Made by a program: the position numbers and the translations under genes. Of a stretch of DNA of 64,000 bases, positions 21,121 through 31,658 are shown piece by piece. The notes below the pieces were generated by a model. It worked only from the letters and a program-made list of their open reading frames with translations. It was not told the DNA's origin and made no database searches. Numbering within the stretch: position 1 is the stretch's first letter; every line of letters begins with the position of its first letter. This stretch comes from CAVSCR01 sp963726575 (GTDB lineage Bacteria > Actinomycetota > Actinomycetes > JAHEKZ01): contig CAVSCR010000005.1 in NCBI GenBank assembly GCA_963726575.1, positions 1,018,807 through 1,082,806 of the forward strand. Direction: 5' to 3'.

Positions 21121-22976
21121 CGTGGCGCTTCGGCGCCGCCTCTCGCCGCACTGTCGCGGCACTCGCCTTGGCCGTGATCGCGGTCCTGCTCAGCGCGACG
21201 CCGGCAGTTGCACACGCGGGGCTGATCGGCTCAGACCCAGCCGACGGAGTGGTGCTCGACAGTCCACCGACCACCATGACCCTGCGCTTCGACGAGGCCG
21301 TCGTGGTGGACCAGACCTCGATCACGCTCGCCGAGGTCGGTGGTTCGGAAACCGCCACCCGTAAGGCGCAGCCAGTGGGTGCCGACGAAGCGAGCACGGT
21401 CACGTTCTCGCTGCCCGTCCTGACCAAGGGGGCGTACGAGGTCACCTGGAAGGCCGTCTCCGGCAGTGACCGGCACACGAGCACCGGTGTCGTCGTCTTC
21501 GGAGTCGGTACACCGCCTCCGGTGGTCGCGGCGGCCGACCCGTGGCCGCCGCTGGGCGATGCCGTATTCCGCACTCTCGCGCTGATCGGTCTCACGGTGG
21601 CCCTCGGGGCCGTTGCCGTGTTGCTGCTCATCACGTTCCGGCTCCCCAGCGCGGCGACGGGCGAGTCGGCATCACCGCTGTCGCGCCTCGCCGCAACAAC
21701 CGGAGCGGCGCTTGCCGGCGTCGCGCTGGTCGCCGACCTTGGCCTGCTGTTTCGCGCCGCCACGGGGTCGTCGTTGGCCAACGTGTTGACCCAGTCGACG
21801 TACGGCCAGCGATGGTTGGCCGGCTTCGTCAGCATCGCCATGTTGCTCGTGCTGCTCTTCGCAGCGATCCGCCTACCGACGCGTGTCGTCTGCTGGCTGG
21901 CTGCGGCCGTCGGCCTGGTAGCGGTGGCACTCCAACCGCTCGACTCGCATCTCGCCGCCGGGACATCGTCATGGCTCGGCAGTGTCGCGGCTGCGGCTCA
22001 TCTCGCGGCGGCCGGAGCTTGGGCGGGCGGGTTGGTGGTGCTCGTGGTGCTCGCGCTTCATGCGTGGCTACGTCCGGCTGGTGCGTCCGAACCCGAGGAT
22101 GTCCGCCGTCTGTTCGTGGGTTTCGCCTGGCTGGCCCTGCCCGCTGCGGCCGTGCTGGTGCTCAGCGGGCTGTTGCTGACCGGGCGACAGGTGGCGACGC
22201 CGGACGCGCTGCTGTTCACCCACTACGGGCGGGTGCTGCTGGCCAAGGTGGCGCTGGTGGTGGTGATCGGCTGCTTCGGCCTCTGGCACGCCCGCCAGCT
22301 GCACCCGCGGCCGGAGTCCGCAGCAGGTGTCGCGACGCCCCGCCGCGTCCCCAGGACGGTGATCATCGAAGCGGCCGTCTTCCTTCTCGTGCTGGTGGCT
22401 GCCGGAGTGCTCGGCGGGTCGTCACCGCCCAAAGGCATTCCCTGGCTCGTCCCTCCCCCGGCCCGCCCGGCCCTGCCCGTGACAACGCAGGTGTTCGACC
22501 TGACGCTGACGGTCTCGATCACCCCCGGTGTCACCGGCCCCAACGTCCTGGCGGTGCAAGCCCTGGAGACCCGCGAGCCGTCTCCGGGACCCGTTCTTCT
22601 CGTCAGCGCCAAGGTGACCGATCCGTCAGGCGCGACGTCGACGGTTCCACTGACGCCTGGCGAGACCGAGAACCGATGGCGGGCAGCACTCGACCTACCG
22701 TCGCCTGGGACGTACTCCGTGACCGTCACCTTGGCCCGCAGCGGGCTGCCCGACACCAGCACGACGACTCGTTGGCCGATCGCCGCGGCTCCTGTCGCGG
22801 CTCGACCGGTCGATGTGTCGAACGTCTCGATCGCACCGATCACGCGCTGGCTTGCCTTCGCGCTGCTCGTCGGGCTCGCCGTAGCCGCGGCGATCGCACT
22901 CGCCGTGCGTGATAGCGCACCGGGGGACGACACGACGCACGGCGAATCGACCAAGGAAGCCGTGACGAAGAGGTGA
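21117..22976 (+). CDS. CopC-CopD fusion, copper resistance/transport membrane protein
   Basis: 619 aa. A signal peptide ending at AVAHA exposes the CopC domain whose N-terminal His (HAGLIGSDPADG) is the copper ligand; a second His lies in GSDRHTSTG. This is followed by a multi-span CopD domain (about residues 145-430), a periplasm-side beta-rich domain (about 450-570) and a last C-terminal transmembrane helix. Role: extracytoplasmic copper binding and uptake into the cytosol or delivery to cuproproteins. GTGA overlap with the kinase gene indicates one operon. Directly downstream, 80 nt away, starts the cupredoxin gene run, which suggests copper supply to those proteins (inference). Confidence 0.9.
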   Translation: MTWRFGAASRRTVAALALAVIAVLLSATPAVAHAGLIGSDPADGVVLDSPPTTMTLRFDEAVVVDQTSITLAEVGGSETATRKAQPVGADEASTVTFSLPVLTKGAYEVTWKAVSGSDRHTSTGVVVFGVGTPPPVVAAADPWPPLGDAVFRTLALIGLTVALGAVAVLLLITFRLPSAATGESASPLSRLAATTGAALAGVALVADLGLLFRAATGSSLANVLTQSTYGQRWLAGFVSIAMLLVLLFAAIRLPTRVVCWLAAAVGLVAVALQPLDSHLAAGTSSWLGSVAAAAHLAAAGAWAGGLVVLVVLALHAWLRPAGASEPEDVRRLFVGFAWLALPAAAVLVLSGLLLTGRQVATPDALLFTHYGRVLLAKVALVVVIGCFGLWHARQLHPRPESAAGVATPRRVPRTVIIEAAVFLLVLVAAGVLGGSSPPKGIPWLVPPPARPALPVTTQVFDLTLTVSITPGVTGPNVLAVQALETREPSPGPVLLVSAKVTDPSGATSTVPLTPGETENRWRAALDLPSPGTYSVTVTLARSGLPDTSTTTRWPIAAAPVAARPVDVSNVSIAPITRWLAFALLVGLAVAAAIALAVRDSAPGDDTTHGESTKEAVTKR

Positions 22977-23056
22977 CAGAGATGTCAGGGGAGACCAAAG
23001 CACCTTGACTCACGGTTGTGTGACCCCATCCACCAGACAGGTGAGGGGGTCTGACC

Positions 23057-26000
23057 ATGTCGGATCGGTCGCAACCGGTTCCAGCGACCCGACGGGGTCG
23101 GCGCAGCGTGTGGGCGCTCGGCACCGTCGGAGTCCTGTGTGCCGCGCTCGCCGTCGCTGCACCGGGCGTCCAAGCCTCCACAGGGCTGTTCGGCACAACG
23201 CACCCGGCGGCCCGAGTAGTCGCACCGGCGAGCCTGCAGACCGCCACGACCCCGCCGACGAACGCTGTCCGGTTGAAGGTGATCAGCGCTCGGGACAGCC
23301 TCCTGCGCCGCAACCCGGGATGCACGCCGACGTCCACCGACACGACCCACTGTGGACCAGCGGCCGGCGACACCGTGACCCACTTCAAGTGGCTGCTGCA
23401 GGCCGACAACACCGGCGACCCGAGCCAGGCCCCGACGCTCTGCCACCCTGACACGAACCCCAACTTCCCCACCGGCTGCAACTGGCCCTCGATCCACTCT
23501 CAAGATGCGGCTCCGGTCATCTCCTCCGGGACGGACGCGGACTGGAGCTCCCTGAGGTCCCTGCCGGTGTACAACGCGACGACCGGACGCGGCCTGAAGC
23601 CCGGCAAGTACCTCGTCTCGGTGGAGGCGAACGGGTACCAGCTGGGAGGCATCCACTTCAGCGTGCCGCTGCCATCCGACCCCGGCCAGACGTTCGGCAC
23701 CATCACTGCCGCCTTGAACCCGTACCCGATCCCCCTGGCGACCATGCGCCTTGAGGTCTTCGGTGACATGCACTCAGCCGACGGCGTCTGGGAGCAGGGT
23801 TCAGAGCCGGGGCTCAGCGGGTTCGAAGCGAAACTCGCCGACTACCTCGGTCAGGACGCCACGGACCACTTCGGCAACCCCATCTGCACGCAGTACCGGA
23901 TGGACGCGAATGGGTTCATCCAGCTCAACCCTGACGGCACGCCGGTCGCCGTCACGAAGATGGGCGGCCACTGCGTCAGCAACGATCAGGGCGAGATCAT
24001 CATCCCGAACCTCGACCCCAACCGTTACGGCGTCAACGTGGTTCCGCCGACGTCCGGCCCGAACTCAGGACCCAACGACCGATGGATTCAGACGACCACG
24101 CTCGAAGGCAACCACGACTGGGACGTCTGGTTGATGCAGAACGACACCGGCAACGACACCGAGATGGTGGTAGGTGGCGAGCCAGTGCCGTGGGTCACGT
24201 TCGGCTTCGTCGAGAACACCCCGGCCTCCACAGACGTCAATGGCTGTGGCACGCCCCCCTGCTCGGTGCTCAACGGCAACGGCACGATCACGGGGCGAAT
24301 CCTGGGCGCCGGCGCCTACATCGCCGGTACCGGTGGACTTCCTGGCATCGGCGGAGCCAACGGTTCCAGCGGGGTGCGCATCGACCAGCCCATGCGTCGC
24401 CCTTGGGTCGCCCTGACCGACTTGAACAACAACGACACGACCTTCTTCTCGGCGCCGGCGCAGGACATCAGCGCGACGCCGACCGGCTGCGCCTGCAAGA
24501 ACGCCGACGCGCCAGGCAACTTCACCATCCCGAACGTCCCGGACGGCGACTACATGATCACCGTCTGGGATCAGCCGCAGGAATATGCCGTCGACTCCTT
24601 CAACGTCACGGTTCGCCACGGTGAGACCGTCGACCTCGGCAACGTGCCCGTTGCTTGGTTGGTTCACCCGGATCGAGGGACACGTCTTCGTCGACAAGAA
24701 CGGCAACGGTCGAATGGACGTCGGTGAGGTCGGGGTGCCCGACTTCGTCCTGCAGAACCTGGACCGCACGAACAACTTGTACGAGCAGGGCCAGAACACG
24801 GCGACCACCAACGACGAGGGCTACTACGACTTCGCCGAGGCCTATCCCCTCGGACAGTTCAACGTCGAGCAGGCGTTCAACACGCGGTACAAGACCACGG
24901 GCATCACCTACCAAGCCTGCAACGAGAAGACCGAGCACACGCTGGTGACTGGTGTCGTCGACTTGGCCTACAACCCGATCATCTCCCAGTGCGGGCGCGT
25001 CGACTGGGGCGTGCAGCCCTACGACGCCTCGGCCGGGGAGCAAGGCGGGATCGTCGCGACGGTGTCCTACGACACCGAGCGAGCGGCCTACAACGCCCGG
25101 CAGGCGGCGACCGAGCCGTACGAGCCGGGCATCCCCAACGTGCCGGTTCAGCTGTTCCACCCGGTGATCAACCCGAACGGGACGTTCGCGCGCAACCGTG
25201 ACGGATCGATCCAGACCGTCGAGGGAACGCACAACTCCGCCACCGCAGCCCCATCGCAGACCTACGTGTCGGAGAAGTTCGCCCGACCAAAGGGCTGCAT
25301 CCCGATGGACTCCAACGGCAACACGATCACCGACCAGAATGCTGTGCCGGCAAACGGCAAGACGCAGACCGGGCAACCCTCGGAGTGCGTCGAGGCGCCC
25401 TTCATCAGCACCCAGTTCGGACTCGGTGCCGACGCAGCTTCGCTACGACCCGAGCCTCGGGCCGAACCAGGGCCAGACGGTGGATGGGAACTACGGCTTC
25501 GTCGTCGACAAGCCCGGCTACTACCTCGTGCGGGTCAAGATCCCCGGCGACACCGTCCTTCCGAAGGTCGACGGCCAGAACCGACCCCTGTTCAAGATCA
25601 GCGACGGAGGGTGACCTGAACTTCGCCACCGGTGCCCAAGAGGTTCCGCAGGGCGCCGACATCAGCACCGTCACCTGGCCACCGGTGTTCGACAACAACC
25701 AGCAGGGCACGGCTCCGCCGGACTACCTGCAGAACCCCGGAACCGCCGCCCCGGTTGCCGACGCGCAGTGCGCCGGGCCGTTGACTACGGTCAACGTCAC
25801 CCCTGCGTCGAACCCCGGCTTCCTCGACGCGGCGGGCAGTCCTTTCCAGGGAACCCGCCGGCCGTCGTGTGACGTCCGCGTCGTCCACGTCGCGGCCGGC
25901 CAGTCGGTGGCACCGAACCTGAAGCTGTTCACCGACGTACCGCTGGCGACCAAGTTCTCCGGCTACATCGTCGACGACGTGAGCGTGTCGACCGACAAGC

Positions 26001-28871
26001 GGAGCACGATGCTTGGCGAGGTCGCGGGCATCCCCAACGTGCCGATCGGCGTGTACGACTGGACCGGCCACATGGTCGACGAGGTCGACTCCGACCCCAA
26101 CGGGCTCTGGGAGGCGTTGGAGCCTTCGACGGACATCACCAACTGCCCCACCCCGGCCGGCGTCTGCCCCTTGGTCTACCGGTTCGTCGGCAACGACCCG
26201 GGGCAGCCGTACGCCCCGAACACGAACTACAACGCGTCGTACCGGACGATCTCGGCGAACTTCCAGGCGTGGCCAGGATTGTTCACGCCGGCTGACGTCG
26301 CGCCGACCAAGTCGGTGGTGAGCCTCGAAGCGCCGGCGGCGCAGTTCCAGATCCCCGCGCTGTGCAAGATCAAGAACGGCCCGGAGTTCTTCGCGATCGA
26401 CAAGCCCTACACGACGGGGACGACTGCGTCGATCGACCTGCAGGGCCAGTACTTCGGCTCGAGCATGGGCAAGGTCGAGCTGCTTCACCTCGACGCCGGC
26501 AACTCCGACACCGTCGCCAACACGCTCACCGTCCCGACGGGCGGCTGGACAGATGGCGACATCAAGGCCAACGCCACCGGTCTGTCGCCGGGTGAGTACC
26601 GCATCCGGATCACCCGGGCCGATGGCAAGTCGACGCTGAACACGACCGACTTCCACGTGCTCGGCAACGGGTACAACCCGACCGTGATCGAGGTGGGTCC
26701 CGGCAAGGAGTTCGACCCGAACTTCATCTACGACGGTGCACGTGACACGGCGGCGACCTGCTCGCCGGTCACCGCGACCCGTACGGCACCGTGGGCAACG
26801 ACCCGCACACCGGCCGGGCCTACGGGCTCGGAGCGATCCAGCAGGCGCTGGAGAAGGCGGCTGACGTCACGGGCACTGGCGGGAACAAGCGGCGCTAGCT
26901 CGAACGGTGACCACGCTGCGCTGATCGTGGTGTACCCGGCACCCCTGGCGTCTTCAGCCCGTTGGGCGCGTACTTCGAGAACCTGCTGATCCACTCACCG
27001 GCGAAGATCCAAGGCGTCGGCCCCGGTGGCATCCGCGACGACAAGACCGTGGTCCAGGGCACCATCGACGACGGCTCCTACTTCTGGACGACGACCACGG
27101 CGATCGAGTCGACCGCTGCTGTGGACGGCATCGAGACCGCACCGGACACCGGTCCTGAGTCGACGTTGTACGAGCCGTACTCGGCGGCCTTCATCGGACT
27201 GCAGGACTGGATCGCCAACGGACAGGCGGCAGACGGCACGGTCTTCCCAGACGACCAGGTCGGCTGGGACGGGACGGTTGCCTACACCGAGGGTGCTGTG
27301 GCGACGGTCGTCGCGCCGGACGGGTACAAGCCACTGTCGATCGCGTACCCCTGGACCGACGCGTATCACGGCGGGATCAACGGGTTCACGCTGCAAGGCG
27401 GTGACCAACGTGACTTCCCGGGCAACATCAGCGAGGTCGGCGGCGCCAAGAACGCGCCGGCGACCGAGTTCGGGAACACCGACGAGGTTCCCGGCACCAT
27501 CCTGACCCAGGGCGGCGCGCTGTTCCTCAACGCGTACGCCAACCACTTCCAGCTCAGCGACAACGTCATCAAGGCCAACAGCGGCGCGTACGGTGCGATC
27601 CGGTTGGGTACGCCGTACGTGAACAACGGCGCCGAGACGGACGACGGCATCGGCCAGAAGAACACCGACGTCCGGATGAGCTTCAACCGCTTCCTGACCA
27701 ACGGTGGGACCAACCTCGCGGGCGCCGTCGGACTGTTCTCCGGCAGCGACCGGGCTCGGATCGACCACAACGACTTCTGTGGGAACTCCTCCACGGAGTA
27801 CGGCGGCGCGATCAGCCAGTACGGACTCAGCAACGACCCGGGCACCCCACTGATCCCACCGGTCACCCCGGAGGACGTCGTCGGTGCTGGGGACCACAAC
27901 CGGATCGACCACAACAAGATCTACCTGAACGGGTCGATCGACGAGGGCGGCGCCATCTTCCTGGGCGGCGAGATCACCTTGCCGGCACCAGTGGGCAGGT
28001 ACGACTACTCACCAGGGACCGGCCCGATCAACGTCGACCACAACTACATCGCAGCCAACTTCGGCAACGACGACGGCGGCGGGATCCGGCTCCTCATGAC
28101 GAACCGGTACCACATCGACATCAATGACAACATGATCACCGACAACGTCTCGACGCACGAGGGTGGCGGTATCGCTCTCGACGATGCGCCGGATGTCGCG
28201 TTCTACAACAACACGGTGGCGAAGAACGTCACCACGGCGACAGCGGTCACCAGCGACGGCTCGCCGGCTCCGGCCGGCCTGTCGACCACCGCGAACAGCG
28301 TCGCAGCTCACGGCACTCATGCCAGCCGGCAACCGGTCGAAGAACTTCTCCAACCCGGTGATGTACAACAACATCTTCTTCGACAACCGGGCCGGCAGCT
28401 GGTCGTCGATGGGCGTTCGCGGGATCGGCGGCGAGCTGGTCGGCGGCGCTCCGGACACGACGCCGATCAACTACTGGGACTTGGGCGCCGCCGGTGGCGG
28501 ATACCTGTTGGCTCCGACGAACTCGCTGCTCAACACGTCGTCGAGCAACCCACTCGGTGGCTATGTCGCCTCGCCGACGAACATCGTGGACACCAGCGAC
28601 CAACGCGGACGCCGGATTCGGGTTCACACCGGCGAACGTGTTCGACATGAAGATCCAGACGTTCCCGTGGCGTACCTACTTCCGGTTCCGTCCGGCTGCG
28701 ATCCTGTCGGTCTTCCTCCCGGACAACCCGCTGGGTGACTACCACATCACGGGTGGCCCGGCAGTGAACGGCGGCACCTCGCTCAACGCGCCTAGCACTG
28801 ACATCGACGACGGAAGCCGGCCGGTGGGCGCCGGGTTCGATATCGGCGCCGACGAATTGGGAGCGCCGTGA
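23057..28871 (+). CDS. Giant exported beta-helix surface protein with SdrD B-like, IPT/TIG and choice-of-anchor Q parts (frame-interrupted)
   Basis: Reconstructed length is about 1,930 aa. Domains in order: signal peptide (RRSVWALGTVGVLCAALAVAA, cleavage near AS), Cys-containing N-domain, SdrD B/Cna-B-like domains (VFVDKNGNGRMDVGEVGVPD; GIPNVPVQLFHP; GIPNVPIGVYDW), an IPT/TIG domain (about 26360-26670), then a right-handed parallel beta-helix rich in DHN.N...N rungs (27400-28300), ending GFDIGADEL as choice-of-anchor Q proteins do. ATG 23057 has GAGGGGG 7 nt upstream. The frame shifts near 24651 (+1), 25425 (+1), 25610 (+1), 26746 (-1), 26884 (+1), 26939 (-1), 28312 (+1) and 28598 (+1); each is repaired by one base, with no residual stops. 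First of five co-directional exported-protein genes. Confidence 0.75.
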
Positions 28872-30240
28872 TGAGCGGCCAGGACCGGCAGGCGGCCAAG
28901 ACGCCGACCGGAGGGGAGCTGGACGTGAGTGCCAACAGCACACAGACCGGCGGAGAACGCTCAGGTGGAGGCCGGCTGCACCTCAGCCGTCGCGCCTTCA
29001 TCGGGGCGGCCGGGGCGATGGCCGCGGCGGGAGCACTCACTGTCCGCGGCCTCGCCGCCCCCGGCGAGCGCCCGCCGCAGCCGGCGCCGGAATCAAGCGG
29101 TACGTCCTGGCGGCCACGGACGGTTGGATCGCGATGCCCACCCAGGCGGCCCCGGTACCGCCCTTCTACCCGGATCCGTACGCACCCAGCTCCCCGGCGG
29201 ACCGGGGTGTGTACGTGTTCGGCTTCCGCGACATCACCGGGGACGAAGCCAACGCCAGGACTATCTCAACCAGGCACAGAACAGTGCGCCGATCCTGTTC
29301 TTCGACGTGGGTGACGACGCGTACATCACGTTGTACAACCTGGGACTGCTCAACCGGCCCGACCTCTCCGACAGCCACACCGTCCACTGGCACGGCTTCC
29401 CGAACCAGATCCCGTACTTCGACGGCGTGCCGCGACAGCTCGTTGTCGGTGCCAGAGGGCAGCTCACCTCGACTACCGGTTCATCCCCGACCTGCCCGGC
29501 ACGTACATGTACCACTGCCACTTCGAGGACGTGGAACACGTCCAGATGGGCATGCAGGGCCAGATCTTCGTGCGGCCGGCGGGGCACCCCAAGTGGGCGT
29601 ACAACGACGCCTCGACCGCAGTTCGACCGACAGTTCTGCCTGCACCTCAACGAGGTCTTCCTGCGTGGCCACTACGGCGACGCTCACCTGCAAGACACTG
29701 ACTGGACTGAGTTCCAGGCCAACTTCTACCTGATGAATGGCCGCTCGTACCCTGACACGATCGCGCCCGGAACGGCGACCCGCTCACCGAACGCGACTGG
29801 CCCGCTGCAGTTCCAGCCGATCTCCGCGTTGGTCGAGGCAACTCCGGCGAGCGCATCCTGCTGCGCGTGTCGAACCTCGGGCTACCAGGAGCACGCGTTC
29901 GAGCTGCCCGGGAGTCGAGCTGCTCACGGTCGGCGCCGACTCCAAGTTCCTCGGCGACGGTCGTCCGGACTACTACGGGAACGCGGACGCGAGGCGACAT
30001 CGAGACGCGCGGCTACGAGATCGTGCTTGGCCCCGGCGAGAGCCGCGACGTGATCTTCACCGCTCCGACCGTCACTGCGAAGACCGTGTTCCCGCTCTTC
30101 GACCGAGCGTACGGATTCGTGCGAGGAAGACGACCGGCACGACGTACGGCGGGATGCGAACCGAGGTCCACGTGTATCCGCCCAGCGCCAATCTGCCGGC
30201 TCAGGGCATCGACAATCCGAACCAGGTCTTCTCGCTGTGA
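28871..30240 (+). CDS. Tat-exported multicopper-oxidase-like protein with intact type-1 copper motif (frame-interrupted)
   Basis: Reconstructed to about 455 aa. A twin-arginine signal LSRRAFIGAAGAMAAAGAL precedes two cupredoxin domains. Domain 1 holds HTVHWHGFPNQ (HxHG copper motif) and YMYHCHFEDVEHVQMGM (His-Cys-His...His...Met, the type-1 copper set). Domain 2 has only YQEHAFELPG where canonical oxidases have HPxHLHG. The frame is broken near 29090 (-1), 29256 (-1), 29432 (+1), 29467 (+1), 29617 (+1), 29767 (-1), 29880 (+1), 29911 (+1), 29991 (+1) and 30126 (-1); nearly all fall in runs of 2-4 equal bases. ATG 28871 overlaps the previous stop (GTGATGA). Either a heavily mis-called intact gene or a pseudogene. 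Confidence 0.72.
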
Positions 30241-30254
30241 GGGGGGTGAGCCAG

Positions 30255-31657
30255 ATGACGACCAAGTCGCTCCGGACCGCCGGCGTCGGCGGCGGTTCCT
30301 TCCGCACGCCGGGATCCTGGCCGCAGCGGTGGCGGCTGCAGTGCTGCTGCCGGTTTCCAACAGTGATGCCGCCCCACCGCCACGCGACGGCATCGTCTGC
30401 ACTCAAGGCACTGGTGCAAACGGCCATCCCGGTTTCGTGCTGACGGCCAAGGACGGCTACATCTCCACGCCTGACGGCAACTCGATCTACATGTGGTCCT
30501 ACACCTCCGGAAGCAACGGCTTCCAGTACCCGGGGCCGATGTTGTGCGTGCATGAGGGCGACCGCGTGACCGTCACCCTCCGGAACAACCTTCGCGTGGC
30601 ATCCTCGATCGTCTTCCCCGGCATCGACAGTGTCGAGGCCGACGGCGACCCGTCCCAGCCCGACCCCGCCAACAACACACTCACCAAGGCGGCACCGACC
30701 GGCGGCTCTGTGACGTACTCGTTCACGGCGTCCCGCGCTGGGACGTTCCTGTACGAAAGCGGCACCAACCCCGAGATCCAGGACCTGATGGGCATGGTCG
30801 GGGCACTCGTGGTCCGGCCGGCCGACGGTGACAACCACGCGTACGACGAAGCACGCCTGCCGGACAACACGGTCGACCCATCGGTGCCCCTGACCAGGTT
30901 CAACCCCGGGACGGAGTTCCTTCACCTGCTGAGCGAGATCGACCCTGACATGCACCAGGCGCTCGAGGCCGGTGCGAACTCCTACGACATGACCAAGTAC
31001 AAGGCGCGGTACTTCATGATCAACGGGCGCAGCTTCCCCGACACGATCGCGCCGAACGGCTCCGAGCACCTGCCGACCCAGCCGTACGGAGCACTCGTTC
31101 ACGTGATCCCCAGATCGGCGGCCAGCCCGGACCCGGCGCTGATCCGGTACGTGAACGCCGGTCCGGTCTCCTACCCATTCCACCCTCACAGCAACCATGA
31201 GCGGATCCTCGGCCGTGACGCGCAGCGATTCATCGACCCCAATGGCAGCCCCACGGGCACGGCGGTCGACCAATCACAAGACGCGTTCGCCATCGTGATG
31301 CCTCCTGGGAGCACTGCAGACGCCCTGTTCACCTGGGTCGACGGTCAGGGCTTCAACGCCAACGGCTACTCCGGGGACTCCGGCAAGATGAGCGTGCCGA
31401 TCCCCTTCGACCTGAACCGCACGGATGGCGAGTACTGGAGCGGTTCGCCGTTCCTGGGGTCCAAGGGCGCCCTCGTCAATGGGATCACCGAGTACAACGA
31501 GTGTGGCGAGTACTACCACGTCGCGCACTCGCACGCGTTGTTCGAGGCCACCAACTACGGCGCCTCGATGGGCGGCATGCTCACCATGGTGCGGGTCGAT
31601 CCGCCCAACGCGGCGGGCGACGGGCCGAGAGCCTCTTGCCTGAAGGCGGGGAACTGA
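30255..31657 (+). CDS. Cupredoxin-fold protein with His-only copper motifs in domain 2
   Basis: About 467 aa after one correction (missing C near 30304, which joins MTTKSLRTAGVGGGSFR to AGILAAAVAAAVLLPVSNS, a signal peptide). Domain 1 keeps the cupredoxin fold markers (PGPMLCVHEGDRVTV; GTFLYESGTNPEIQDLMGM) but has lost HWHG and HCH. Domain 2 has YPFHPHSNHERILG and YYHVAHSHALFEATNYGASMGGM, i.e. HxH pairs in the places of HPxHLHG and HCH, but with no Cys, so no type-1 copper. A GAGGGGGG site precedes ATG 30255. From 30310 onward the frame is clean. It shares MINGRS(F/Y)PDTIAP with the upstream paralogue. Confidence 0.78.
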
Positions 31658-31658
31658 C

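Noticed and set aside
24065..26656. Long open frames on the minus strand opposite the beta-helix gene (about 24065-24811 and 25598-26656)
   Set aside because: They mirror the codon bias of the GC-rich plus-strand gene, have no domain, start signal or plausible composition.
23057..30240. Programmed ribosomal frameshifting in the surface-protein genes
   Set aside because: Shifts go in both directions, are too many (about 18), and lack slippery heptamers with downstream structures; single-base run errors explain them better.
28871..31657. Two ordinary laccases
   Set aside because: Neither protein alone has the four HxH motifs plus type-1 Cys required for a canonical multicopper oxidase.
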